In this document: positions 44,512-55,253 of the stretch, piece by piece
Position numbering within the stretch: position 1 is the stretch's first letter
Layout of the letters: each line of letters opens with the position of its first letter
Origin: Clarkia xantiana subsp. parviflora
Taxonomy: Eukaryota > Streptophyta > Magnoliopsida > Myrtales > Onagraceae
Length of the DNA stretch: 64,000 nucleotides
Assembly (NCBI GenBank): GCA_036873135.1
Contig: JAPTYO010000012.1
Span: 6,766,090 to 6,830,089, forward strand
Reading direction: 5' to 3'
Program-made: the position numbers and the translations under genes
Notes under the pieces: model-generated
The model's database searches: none
Told to the model about the DNA's origin: nothing
Seen by the model: the letters and a program-made list of their open reading frames with translations, nothing else

Positions 44512-45051
44512 CATGCCCCCGAGTCAACCAATGGCCTAACCCTTGATTGACTCTATTTTAGGATGGTATGACACGCGCAATTTGAAACCGGGATTTTACC
44601 TTTTGTCGGAATCCTTACTTACCCATGAGTGTATGTCTCTGACTCTGCCCCCTGTCTTATAAGATAGAGGAATTGCAAACGTCAGAATAGTACGGACACG
44701 TGTCCAAGCACGTATCCGTCTGAGATGGAAATAATAAATCTAATACCGCTACGGGCGTATATTCGGAAAATATACGCTCGCATGGGGATGCAACATGAAT
44801 ACAGCTAAACGAGTCCATGCTTCAATTTCATGCCGGGATAAGTCTAAGTGGAGAAATTTTTTAATTTTGGTCCAAATTTTTTCTAAGTATGGGATACTTA
44901 AAAATATACCCATGGGGTGTTATCTTGAGTGGAAATATATCTAACCATAGTCTAAGGGAGGTAAAGATGATAGTTTTCCTTTAACCCTTAGATCTCTTCT
45001 AATTTTAAATAGAGGGTTGTGATTATGTCACTTTAAAAAACCCTACACCTT

Positions 45052-45067
45052 TCCAAATATATAGAGG
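45052..45067 (+). promoter_or_regulatory. Possible TATA element for the D1 antisense gene
   Basis: AAATATATAGAGG lies about 50 bp before a GC-rich, mostly untranslated-looking leader (45,120-45,650). The corresponding place in D2 is weaker (ACATAAAAAAGGAG, near 58,201). Position-based call only. Confidence 0.35.
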
Positions 45068-45997
45068 AGTAAAGAAATTACCTCACTTAGCCACCATTGT
45101 CATCTTTTCCTTTTTTCCTCACACTTGGAGAGCAATGAAAAATTTGGAGACACCAAGGAAGGGGGACCGGCTGAAATCCGGCAAGGGCCAGAATTCCAGC
45201 CAGCGGACGGGACAGCGGCGCGGGGAGGCTCGGCAAGAGACGGCGGCGTAACCCCGGGCGGACGGCGGCCAGTGACGGCGCGGAGGCGAGGTGAGCCAGC
45301 AGACCAGGGCAACGACGACGCTGGGCTGAGGCGTGGCTGGCGATCGACGGGACACGGCGAAGGCGAGGTCTGACGCGGGCGATTCCGACCAGCTAGAACC
45401 GGGACGTGGCGGAGGTGGGGCGACTAAGCTCAGCTCCGGCGACGGCGGCGTCTGGTCCGGCGAGGTCCAGCGAAGGCGAGGGCAGCTCCGGCGCGGTGGA
45501 GGACAGTTTCCGGCGAGGGGCTGATTTCCGGCAACACCAAAATTCGAATTCCGGACCCGTTTATCGAATCGGGTCGGGTTTTCCGAAGGTCCGATCTTTT
45601 CCTTTCCGTTACGATACGAAATGCCAATACTTGAATTGCTAATTTTTTATTGCCGATACTTGATTGAATATGTGATTGTCGTAGATAGCCGCCGATTTGG
45701 GGAAAATTTTTTAGCCGGTTGCCCGGAGATAGTTTTTTGTCCGTTTAAACTATTCCCGTTTGAATTTGACGTTGGGGCGCCATTTGTGTGTTGATTCCCG
45801 TTGAGGGGCGTAATTGTAATTTTGCCCGGGAACAGATTTTCGGTTCGAGCAAAATTGTCCGATTTTATCGTTGGGGTGTCCTTGACGCGTGTTTGTTACC
45901 TTTGTTGGATGTCTTTGAAATTTTGGTTGTTGTTTGTCGGGGTATGCCTGGTCTTTCCGGAAGTCTTCTTGTCTTGACACCTTTCATGCCGTGGCAG

Positions 45998-48492
45998 GTA
46001 CTGTACTCGTGGTGGTGTCCCCGTACGCAAACTTTGCAAAGGCGTTACATCCTTCGAAGGATGAGTAAGTTTCTCTTTCTTTCTATTCGTTGCGTTGCTT
46101 TCTTTCCTGCCACTAGTTTGGTGTCGAATTCTGAGCCGTATACTGAGCCGGGGTGTTAGTCGGAGCCTGAATCGAGCTTGGAATTTCTCGCTGCCTTTGA
46201 TTTAGGTCTCGCTGCTTTGTCGGAGAACTACCTGACTAGGTCCGATTATAACGAGCATGTTACCTTAGGTGAAATTTGTCCCTTAGATGAGCCTTTATAT
46301 CCTTTCCTTCCTTCTTTGGGAAACACCCGCCAGACAGTGACAGAGCCCCCCAGGGGGAAGGTTGTTGTTTATCCTTCCCAGATTCGGTTTGGATTGCGGC
46401 TGCCTTACTGCGATGATCTTGTAGAATTGAGTAGATTCTTTAGGATCTCCTCTGTGAACCTTGCCCCTAGTGCTATCCGCGTCTGGGTGGGCTTCCGGGT
46501 GTTATGCCACTGGTACTCCTGGAAGTATTCATTGGTCTTGTTCCGGTGCTTCTATCGATTCCACTATCAGAGGAAGGTAGGCTTCGCGAGTTTTGTAACT
46601 CGCCATCCGTCCCTCAAAGATTCCCGATTTGCTGATTTCGGGTTGAGCGGGGTTGAGTGGGATACTTCTCTTCGTTTCGTGGCCCGGAGCGATAACTCGG
46701 CGAGCCACTGGGCCAAACATTATTTCTTTATCACGGATCGATATGTTACCTGGCCGGTTTTGAATGAGGATCGGTCAGACGGCTGGCCTGCCTTTGGGGA
46801 GTTCTCTTCTGTGGACTTAGAGACTATAAAGACCATCTATGAGAGCCACAGGACCCAGTCATACTGCCCCGTGTCCTTGGTGACCGAGACAGATCTTTAT
46901 GAGGCAGGGATTAGTTTGACTCCTGACTCCGGGGGTTCGGTATTTTACTTAATCTTCTCATCTACATTTTCTTTCTGCTCTTCCCTTGTAGGTTGGTTTC
47001 ACGGGAAAACGTATAACGTGCAGGCAGCTCCGGTCGATCTGAGCAAGAGGAGGGCTCCCTCCAGCTCTACTCCGAAGAAGTCCCCTATGCTTGGGAAGAC
47101 TGCTGGGGCCTCTGGTATACTTCCTTCTCTTTTCCTCTTATGGTATACTTGTGTTTTTTCTTACACTGTTTTCCTTGTATTGTTAGGGCACTCTCCTTTG
47201 GTGACCGAGAGAGTTGTCTCTGTGGGCAAGGGCTCTGGACCTTCTAAGTCCAAGTCACGGAGGTCCGACTCTGAGGCCGGGGCCTCGGCTGTCAAGAAGA
47301 AGAAGGCTGCAGATCCTCCTCCCCCTGGTGTTCGTCCCCCGACCCTGTCTCGCGACAAAGAGATAGTGGTCGACGAGGCACCTTCCCGAGCTGCTAAAGG
47401 GAAGCGGCCTGTTGGTGATGGTGGAGTGGTCACTGGTTCTCCATCCCCTGCCCCCCAGCCGAGGGCACGGTCGTCAGGTTCGATCTTCTTTATGTCATTG
47501 ATGCTTTTATGTTCGTATTTTTCTTTATCTTGCTTTGTTTGTATAGGTGGGCCTCCGGCTTTGAGTCGGAAGGATTTTACGCGCCTTACTGACGAGGATA
47601 TCGTTGGGTCTGAGTGGACTCCTTTTGCTGGGTTGAAGGAGTTCCACTTTGATAGCGGATCTTCCTTGCGCACCCCGGAGGTTGGCATCCGTGTGCTTCG
47701 TGGTGCCATCCCTCCTGGTGATCGTGCTGCTCAGCCTAAGTCTTCTAGGGAGACCCGGCGTTTCGTTCAGGGTGTATTATCCCGTTATGTGCCTGTGAGT
47801 GGTGTCTCTCTTCCCCTTTTTACTTTCATGTGGTTGCTTTTTCAGTTACTCACCCCTTGTTAAATTTTCAGGGTATGTCTGACATGGTGAACATGTCGTC
47901 CCTTGTGCTTGAGCTGTCCGATGAGAAGAAGGCTCTTGAGGATAGCCAGGTGTCCCTGAAGGCGGAGCTTGCCACTGCCACTGAGAAGGCTCGCCTGTCT
48001 GACCTTCGGATGCAGGAGCTTAGGGATCAGGTGTCTTTACTTGAGACTACCATAGGTAGCTTGCGCCGTGAGGCTGAGGTTGCATCGTCACTCCATTCTG
48101 AGGAGTTGAGGAAACTTGAGGCAAGGTGCTGGGCAGAGGAGAGAGCTGTTGCAGTATCTGAGTACAAGGCTTCCTCTGCCTTTACTGCTGACTACAGTGT
48201 GAGGCTGACCCAGGAGATGAACCAGTTTGGCGAGTATCTTGTTGACCATATCTTTCGTATTGATCCCCAGTTTCCGGTCGGCGATCTGGGTGACTTTGGA
48301 CCGTACGCTACTAGTTATATGGCTGTCCTTAGGGGTCAGGCTGCTGTTGCTGACGAGCCTGCCCCTGCACAGGTGGATGCTACACCTGTGGATATTGACA
48401 CTTCGGACTCTTCCTCCTCTTCCTCTATCTCTGCTGGTGGTTTGTCCTCAGGGGGTCAGGGCCGTGAGGACTCTCCAGAGGGCTCTGGTTGA
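45998..48492 (+). CDS. Antisense additional gene (aORF) of D1, multi-exon
   Basis: Opposite strand to the gag remnant. Exons supported by D1/D2 comparison: 45998-46064, 46206-47114, 47187-47477, 47547-47794 and 47872-48492. Introns are 141, 72, 69 and 77 bp, all GT...AG with phases that keep the frame. The first listed exon (frame reads SWWCPRTQTLQRR) ends ATG-A|GTAAGT and joins to GT-CTC-GCT. Whether translation starts at that ATG or further upstream (GC-rich 45,100-45,650 region) is unresolved. The N-terminal domain is related to the A/B/C protein (AIRVWVGFRVLCH, LFRCFYRFH, HYFFITDRYV). The middle is Ser/Lys/Pro-rich; the C-terminal 200 residues form a coiled coil (LELSDEKKALEDSQVSLKAE) and end in a Ser-rich tail. 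No stop or frameshift is seen in these exons. Function unknown. Confidence 0.78.
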
Positions 48493-48884
48493 TGTACTGA
48501 CATCTTTCTACCTTTGTATATACGACTATACTTTTCCTCCCCTTTGATGGGTTGAGTATCTTTTGAGATTGCTGTACTTTGGATTTTGTGTTGCTTTCCT
48601 TCTTCGTATGGTATTGTTGGCAGTGTATGGAACACTTGCCTTTTGATGGGTACTTCGTATGCTTCTGTATGTATTCCTTTGATCATGGACTCTTCCTTTT
48701 GTTGTGTTTTCCTTTACTTATCCTTCTTTTTTCCTTCACATCATACCTGCCATCTCATCAAGGAAAAAATATTATGTGTTCTTTATACAACTTTACTTTG
48801 CCATTATTTTCTCATGGGATCCTTCTTAGTATGGTGCAATGATCTCTTCTGATACCCTTTGAATGGTGTGTATGATACTGTTAG

Positions 48885-49465
48885 ACCAAAGATACGCTCT
48901 TGGTGGTCGTCGAATGTGTTCACGAGACAGGCTCTCGGAGGGCACTTAACGTTTCACAGGATAGGCTCCCGGAGGGCACAAGTTAGACCAAAGATACGCT
49001 CCTGGTGGGCGTCGAATCTGGTAGTTTGAAATCTACCTCAAGATACGCTCTTGGGGGCGTCGAATCTGGTAGTTTGAAATCTACCTCAAGATACGCTCTT
49101 GGGGGCGTCGAAGGTCGTAGTTTTTAGAAACCACTCTCAAGATACGCTCTTGGGGGCGTCAAAATTCGTATTTTTTTGAAACCACTCTCAAGATACTCTC
49201 TTGGGGGCGTCGAAGTTCGTAGTTTTTGGAAACCACTCTCAAGATACGCTCTTGGGGGCGTCGAAGGTCGTAGTATGAAAACTACTCTCAAGGTACGCTC
49301 TTGGGGGCGTCGAAGGTCGTAGTATGAAAACTACTCTCAAGATACGCTCTTGGGGGCGTCGAAGGTCGTAGTATGAAAACTACTCTCAAGATACGCTCTT
49401 GGGGGCGTCGAAGGTCGTAGTATGAAAACTACTCTCAAGATACGCTCTTGGGGGCGTCGAGGGTG
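48885..49465. repeat. 49-bp tandem array at the convergence point (D1)
   Basis: About ten units with the core CAAGATACGCTCTTGGGGGC then GTCGAAGGTCGTAGTATG and CTACT. The last four are nearly identical. Each unit has small complementary blocks (TACGC / GGGCGTC; GTAGT / ACTAC). It lies between the antisense stop (48492) and the gag stop (49729). The flanks 48,493-48,884 and 49,466-49,728 hold no gene that I can support. Confidence 0.93.
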
Positions 49466-49728
49466 TTGCTGACTTGGAAGTCATATCTGTGTAAGGATAA
49501 CATAATGATTGTGTCACCACCTTCTTTGAAAGATACTTTGAGTAACTTCTACTTCATTAGGAGCATTCATGCTTTATGTACACTTGGGGTGTCTTGGGTG
49601 GATCAAGATACCCTTTGGAGGAAATCAAGGATAGTTGTAGAGTCGGAGTAACTTCTTGAGTTCTCCTTCTCAAAAGTTGTTTTTGGAAAACTTAAAATGC
49701 TTGAACATGCAAAATGCTTAATATTAAA

Positions 49729-50112
49729 CTAAGGATATGGGGTGGTGAGTGCGTCTGTTGCCATGTACTCCTTTAGGCCTCCCCAGGTCCCATGGTACTC
49801 ACACCAACCCTGTGCATCTCTTCCTAGGAAGGCCTTGCCCTCCTCTTTGCATGTGGGTAGCTCTTCCTTGAGGTACTTCTGGAAAATTTCTTCTATCTTC
49901 ACTGTAAGGGGTGTGAATTTGAAGTTTACACCTCCTTCCAGTGTGTCAGTCTCTCTTCCTTCTTCCCGGACTTCTTCCAGATGCCCTATCTCTTTTGCGA
50001 ACGCCATGTCCACCTCTCTTTGAGCTCCCTCATTGTGCTTGTCATGACCACCTCATAGAGCCCTCCATATGCTTCAAATGAGGTTGGATGCATGTTTCTA
50101 AGGAAGGCCCTT
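49729..50112 (-). pseudogene. Gag C-terminal part of D1 (truncated by element C)
   Basis: Minus strand, last coding region before the tandem array. The upstream piece (to 50112) has RAFLRNMHP and YGGLYEVVMTSTMRELK, the Gag core seen in D2. A one- or two-base shift near 50,017 moves to the frame ending at 49729. The zinc knuckle is truncated: WCEYHGTWG is present but the His and last Cys, kept in D2 (HQTNNC), are deleted. It ends TTPYP as in D2. No RT or integrase follows. Confidence 0.8.
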
Positions 50113-50809
50113 GTTGGATCACGGTGGAACTCCGGCACGGATCTTGACGGCAATCCTAGCTCCTTTGCTCCACGCAATCCTGCAAGAGGGGATAGACCGG
50201 GCGGTGACCCAGAATCCCTCTCCGATGCTTAAATGAGTACCTCGTCTGACTGGCAAGCAACAGATATCAAAAGTATTCAATTTCAACGTAAGTGATCTGA
50301 GGTGACCTCCTGCCCTTTTATAGGCAAAGAGGTGCCTCAGGTACCTGGCGAACCGTTAGGGATGGTTAGCCCGTATCCCGCTTATCTCGTACATGATCTC
50401 GCGTATCTTAGCCATGCCCCGCGTATCTCGGCCACGATCCGTGTATCTTAACCACGTTCCGTATATCTCGGCCACGCCCCGCATATCTTGGCTTTATCCT
50501 CTGGTAACGAGTCCCGACTCCCGTCGGGGACTCAAGAGTTATCTCGTTGTGTCACCGCTCGGGGCCCCTCGTCATCGTGACAGGGCCAATCATTCTCAGG
50601 GATTCATCATCGGGGCCTACTTAAAGGCTTCTCGTCGGGAGCTTTTAGCTCCACTGTCGGGACCGACTCTGTCGGGACCCTGCTTCGTCGGGACTCCCTT
50701 CATCGGGACCCTTCTCCTAGGTCATCTTGACCCTTACTCTGGGCCTGGTGGGCCTGTTTGCCGTTTCCTCGCTGTTTAAAGGGCCTGACGGCTATAGTCG
50801 GACCCATCA
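50113..50809 (-). repeat. 3' LTR of element C (697 bp)
   Basis: TGTTGGATCACGG...CGGACCCATCA. It is followed by the polypurine tract TTTGCCCCCAAG (plus strand; 50810-50821). The TATA element is TATAAAA on the minus strand (50322-50316). The ~20-bp U3 array is at 50,385-50,495. It aligns throughout with the solo LTR. Confidence 0.93.
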
Positions 50810-51195
50810 TTTGCCCCCAAGACATGAGGGACTTTTAGTTCGTCGTGTCTTCCAACTCCCGATTTTTCCAATACTAGAGTCGGGGATCTATTCCTTGGCT
50901 CAGTTATCTACGATTATCAGTCTTCTCCTCCACGTTTCCTCAGGGTTTTATGGATAACTGCTATATCCAAAGGTCTCTTCGGTTCTCTTGTGCATTAAAT
51001 GCAGCAGATAATGGAGTGACGTTTTCGACCCACGTGCCTGATTTTTCGCGCCTGTCCTTTTCTGAAAAGTGCTTTTCAGGCCGTTTCATCATTACGCCCG
51101 TTGTCCTTCTGCACGTTTCATTTCGACGGTCCAGATTAAGACCTTTCGACTTCGACGATTCAGATCGAAGAGTCCTTTCAACTGTCTTCTTCGAC

Positions 51196-51202
51196 TATAA
51201 AA
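51196..51202 (+). promoter_or_regulatory. TATA box of the antisense gene (element C)
   Basis: TATAAAA in GACTATAAAACCCTAG, 170 bp upstream of the ATG at 51366. Conserved with A and B. The region 50822-51195 holds no gene. Confidence 0.65.
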
Positions 51203-51365
51203 CCCTAGCCACAGTCATAATTTAACTTTTACCGTCTTCGAATTCTCAAAAGCTCTCTGCGATTCCTCAGCAATTCCCAATTCTGTGTTTTCGAAGATCC
51301 TTGGAATCTTCTCCGACCACCTTTCCGGCGACACTTCGTTCATCTCTTTCAACCCCTAGTCCACC

Positions 51366-54084
51366 ATGTCTGGTAAGGAAACACTCTCCGTTGCTTGTTC
51401 GTCTTTTCCTTTTTAATTTCTTCCAGAATCCCACTGTATTTTCTTGCCCTGGTTGCTTTTCAGACAGCGGTTCCAGCTCCGAGGGGAGAAAACCTTTTAA
51501 ATTTGACTATGCTCCGAATGAAATTTCCACCACTGCTTACGATGCAGCTCTCCGAGAGGGTTGCATCACCATCACCTGGGAACCTCGCTTCCCATATGAT
51601 CGACATCGTCCCTCGAGTGACCCTGAGGTTACTCGTCCCCAGAGAGGCGAGGTATTTGTCTCTACGGGACAAATATCAGCGGGGATCAGGTTCCCCTTCT
51701 GCGGTAACCTGGTCGAGCTGTGCCAACATTACCAAACACACCCCACCACTTTCTCTCCTCATGCCATCCGCATCTGGAATGCCTTCCAAGTCCTTTGTCT
51801 CCGACAGAAGTGGGTCTACAGCCTCCAGCTTTTCCGGACTTTTTACGGGCTGAAATGCAACGAGGTGGGGGTTTGCGCCTTCTACCCTCGGATGCCCAAA
51901 TGGAGTAAGCAGCAACTTGCCCGGCACGGTTGGACCAGTGACACCTGGAAGGTGGTCAAGGGTCGGGGACTCTTGATTGATACGGGGTCTGACAACAGTA
52001 GCTGGAAGAGGAGCTACTTCTTCATCCAACATTCTTCTATCCCTTGGCCTCGGTGGGAGGTGGCAGCAGACCCTCCGCCTGCTTTCCACACCTAAGCTGA
52101 TGAGGACTTCGAGACTCTTCAATTGATCCAGCTTTATCGTTGGGGGGAGTCTTACACTCCTCTCAATGCTAACTCTTTGGTGGAGCGGGACCTGGTGCAT
52201 ACCGGGGTCCGACTCCTCAGTATTGTCTCTGGGGGGCAGCTCTTCGACGGCCCTTCTAGCGTGGTCCCTTGGGTAAAATTTCTAACTTTTTCTTCGTTTA
52301 TTGTTTGCAGCAAAGAAGGTGTCTGTGCTGACCGATTTATTCCTTAAGCAGGGGGAGACCGACGCTGTCCGCCCCTCGCGGAAGAGGAAGTCGGCCAAGA
52401 AGGCTGCTGCTGCCAGGTCGGGGTCTCCTTCAACGGAGCAGCCCAAGCGGCCACGGGTGGATCTGGACCAACTCTTCGAGGTCTGGAATGCTGAAGAAGG
52501 TAAACAACTCCGACTCGCTATTAAATCGTATAAAAGGATGGTTCCGTCGGACTTGATTTCCTCGACCAAGAAGGGCCGAATTGCTGATGTAAAAAGGATC
52601 CTTCGGGGTGAAACTCCCCGAGTCTTGAAGGCAGGCTACTATCACTACCGCGGGAAGGATCAATACGTCTCCTGACGTATCATTTGGTGTAAGAATCCCG
52701 ATGAACTTCCTGACTACCTATCTGAAGCTCTTCATCCTCCAGGTGCAGGTCGCTCGGGAACTTCCTCGGGTGCGGCGGCTTCTACCGATGCACCACCTTC
52801 AGCGGGGGTGCCTCCCTCGGCTGGAGAGAAGGCACCATCTGGTGAACAGTTTCGCCAGGTGGAGACCCTGGACTCCTCCGAGGAGACCGGCGGGGTTGAT
52901 CCCCCTCAGCAGCGTCGGAAGGCGGGGCAATCCCCTTTGAAACCAACCCCTCAGGGGCCGCCTCCCTCGTCTTCTCCACAGCAGCGGGAGCTCTCTCCCA
53001 TCCATGATTTTTCTCCCTCTCCTGTCCGGGCTGAGACGGAGATGTGCCCTTCTCTTCCCCGTCCCATCTCTCCCATGGCTCTCGACGGGGACTTCTATAG
53101 GCCCTTCAACCCTTCGCAGGCCGATGCCCCCTGGGCTCCGATCCAGACGCTCCAAGGAGTCCCGCTCACACAAGGGGAACAGGACCAAGAGCTGGCCCTG
53201 CATCTTCTGGCGGGTTCCATCCTGCCTTCTATACGACATCTGATTCACCTCAATCGGACGCATATGCAGCGGGACGTCAGGGGTATGGCTATACGCCGCA
53301 TCGAGGTGAGATTTCGCTTTTCCTGGTTGATCAATAAATCGGGTCTTCTGTCTATTTAACACTTTTTCCCTTTTGATTTCAGGAGCTTGGGGACTACAAC
53401 CGCCTCATCGGGTATGTCATTGCCTACGATGAGGCCCGGGAGCGGGACCGAGGAGTCCGGGAGCAGCTTCAGGCGGATCTCAAGGCTTCCCAGTCTTCGC
53501 GGGGAAAGTTGGCCAAGGAGCTGGCTGCCCTCAATGAGAAGGTTCGGGGTCTTCAGCAGCAGATCGCGGACTTCGAGGGGCTCTTGAGGCAGGAGCGGCA
53601 TGAGCGGGGGGCAGTCGTGGATCGGCTGACCCAGGAGAAGAAGGCCGCCGAGGACCAGCTGGTCCTCGAAAAGAAGGCTCTGGAGGAGCTGATCGCGGGG
53701 TTCCCGGCACGGCTGGCCGAAGCGGAGGCCAAGGGTCGGGAGGACTATCGGAAGTCGGAGGGCTTCCAAGCTGACGCCCTGAAGTTCTTCGGTGCGGAGG
53801 TGGAGAACACTCTCTTCAACGCCGTTGAGGAGCTCCACCTGGAGTACGGGGACGCCATCAATTTCGACAAGTCTCCTTCCCTCGCTCCCTTTGCGAAGAA
53901 GTACTTCGCTCTTTCCGAGGAGAGCGATGGGGGGAGTACTCCGGTAATTGTCGAGGATTCCTCTGAGCTTCCAAGTGCAGACGCCCCGATGACCAATCCT
54001 CCCGAAGTCAATCCTGTGGACCCCTCTGCTGCCAGCTCCGCGGATCCAGCTGCTGCTGATGCTGCTGACAAGGACCAAGCTTGA
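51366..54084 (+). pseudogene. Antisense additional ORF (aORF) of element C, with stops
   Basis: Proposed exons: 51366-51372 (CCACC-ATG-TCT-G), 51464-53305 and 53383-54084. Introns are 91 bp (GTAAGG...TTTTCAG) and 77 bp (GTGAGA...TTTCAG). The spliced start is again M-S-D. The N-terminal domain is well conserved with A/B (GQISAGIRFPFCGN, LFRTFYGLKCN). In-frame stops TAA (52093-52095) and TGA (52673-52675) interrupt it, and the pyrimidine-rich segment (52273-52310, 38 bp) does not keep frame. The C-terminal coiled coil and the EELHLEYGDAINFDKSPSLAP segment remain open (53509-54084). Intron positions match A and B exactly. Confidence 0.8.
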
Positions 54085-54229
54085 ATGCTTTTATCTTTTT
54101 AGAGTCCTTGTATCTTCTTCTTTTGCGTCATTGTCGGGCCTTTGAGCCCCTTTTATCAATATCAGACTTCTTTTATTCCGATCTTTTGTTGCACTTCTTC
54201 GAGTGACTTCTTTAATTCCCGTACGTCCT

Positions 54230-55240
54230 TCACGACGATTTAATAACTTGCACCACTTAAGGCGACTTAACGTCGAGTGCATCACTTAAGACGACTTAGT
54301 GCTTGGCTGTCGGAACTTCGATACTTATGAATTTCTCAGACTTCTCCTGACGATCTAATAACCCGCACCACTTAAGGCAACTTAATATCGAATGCATCAC
54401 TTAAGACGACTTTAATAGTTACTTAGGATAGACCTAAAGATCACGCACCACTTAAGGCGACTTAATATTGTGCACCCTTGAAGGCGACTTTCGGATACTT
54501 AGAATAAACCTAAGTATTGTGCACCACTTAAGGCGTCTTTTCTCGGGCATCACTTAAGATGACTTTATATTACTTAGAGTAAATTTAAGAATCGTGCGCC
54601 ACTAAAGGCGACTTTCATCGTGCACCACTGAAGGCGACTTTCATCGTGCACCACTGAAGGCGACTTTCATCGTGCACCACTGAAGGCGACTTTTATCATG
54701 CACCACTGAAGGCGACTTTCATCGTGCACCACTGAAGGCGACTTTTATCATGCACCACTGAAGGCGACTTTTATCATGCACCACTGAAGGCGACTTCCAT
54801 CGTGCACCACTGAAGGCGACTTTTATCATGCACCACTGAAGGCGACTTTCATCGTGCACCACTGAAGGCGACTTTCATCGTGCACCACTGAAGGCGACTT
54901 CCATCGTGCACCACTGAAGGCGACTTTTATCATGCACCACTGAAGGCGACTTTTATCATGCACCACTGAAGGCGACTTCCATCGTGCACCCCTGAAGGCG
55001 ACTTTTGTACTTAACATAAATCCAAGGACAACTATTGTTTGGAAGCAACCTCTTTATTTATTGGCATAAAATAGGTTTACATCGAATTAAACGATAAACG
55101 ACATACACCACTTAAGGCGATTTTACATCGGGCACCACCTAAGGCGACTTTTATTGGGCACCACTTAAGGAGACTTTATTGGGCACCACTTAAGGTGACT
55201 TTATTGGGCACCTCTTAAGGTGACTTTATTGAGCATGGTG
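54230..55240. repeat. 27-bp tandem array at the convergence point (element C)
   Basis: About 15 near-identical 27-bp units between 54,600 and 55,010 (core CACCACTGAAGGCGACTT, alternating TCATCGTG / TATCATG linkers). They are flanked by looser units with CACCACTTAAGGCGACTT (54,240-54,600 and 55,100-55,240). The core CACCACTTAAGGC is shared with the A/B arrays. Open frames across it are artefacts. Confidence 0.95.
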
Positions 55241-55253
55241 TTTCTTCGAGTGT

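Larger units (their letters stand above)
43815..50112 (-). mobile_element. Element D1: rearranged Tat-related retrotransposon, left part
   Basis: LTR (43815-44511), PPT, spliced antisense gene on +, 49-bp tandem array, and a gag-like C-terminal region on - that runs into element C at 50113. The base run before the LTR is AGATA (43810-43814), the expected left target duplication; the right end is outside the window. The plan is the same as in A, B and C, but sequence similarity to them is low outside the antisense-gene domain and the Gag motifs. Compare D2. Confidence 0.88.

Noticed and set aside
45125..45642. GC-rich open frames (82, 63 and 78 codons) as an N-terminal exon of the D1 antisense gene
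   Set aside because: The corresponding D2 sequence (58,260-58,720) does not keep these frames; composition alone (GC-rich, CGG repeats) explains them. Treated as leader.
49020..49460. 49-bp repeats as a CRISPR or centromeric satellite
   Set aside because: No spacers, only ~10 copies, and the same array occurs at the same internal place of D2, so it is part of the element.
54600..55010. Regular 27-bp repeats as a CRISPR array
   Set aside because: Units are directly abutting with no unique spacers, and the surroundings are a plant retrotransposon.
54826..55017. 63-codon minus frame of repeated SRLQWC-type segments
   Set aside because: Translation of the 27-bp array (unit divisible by three).
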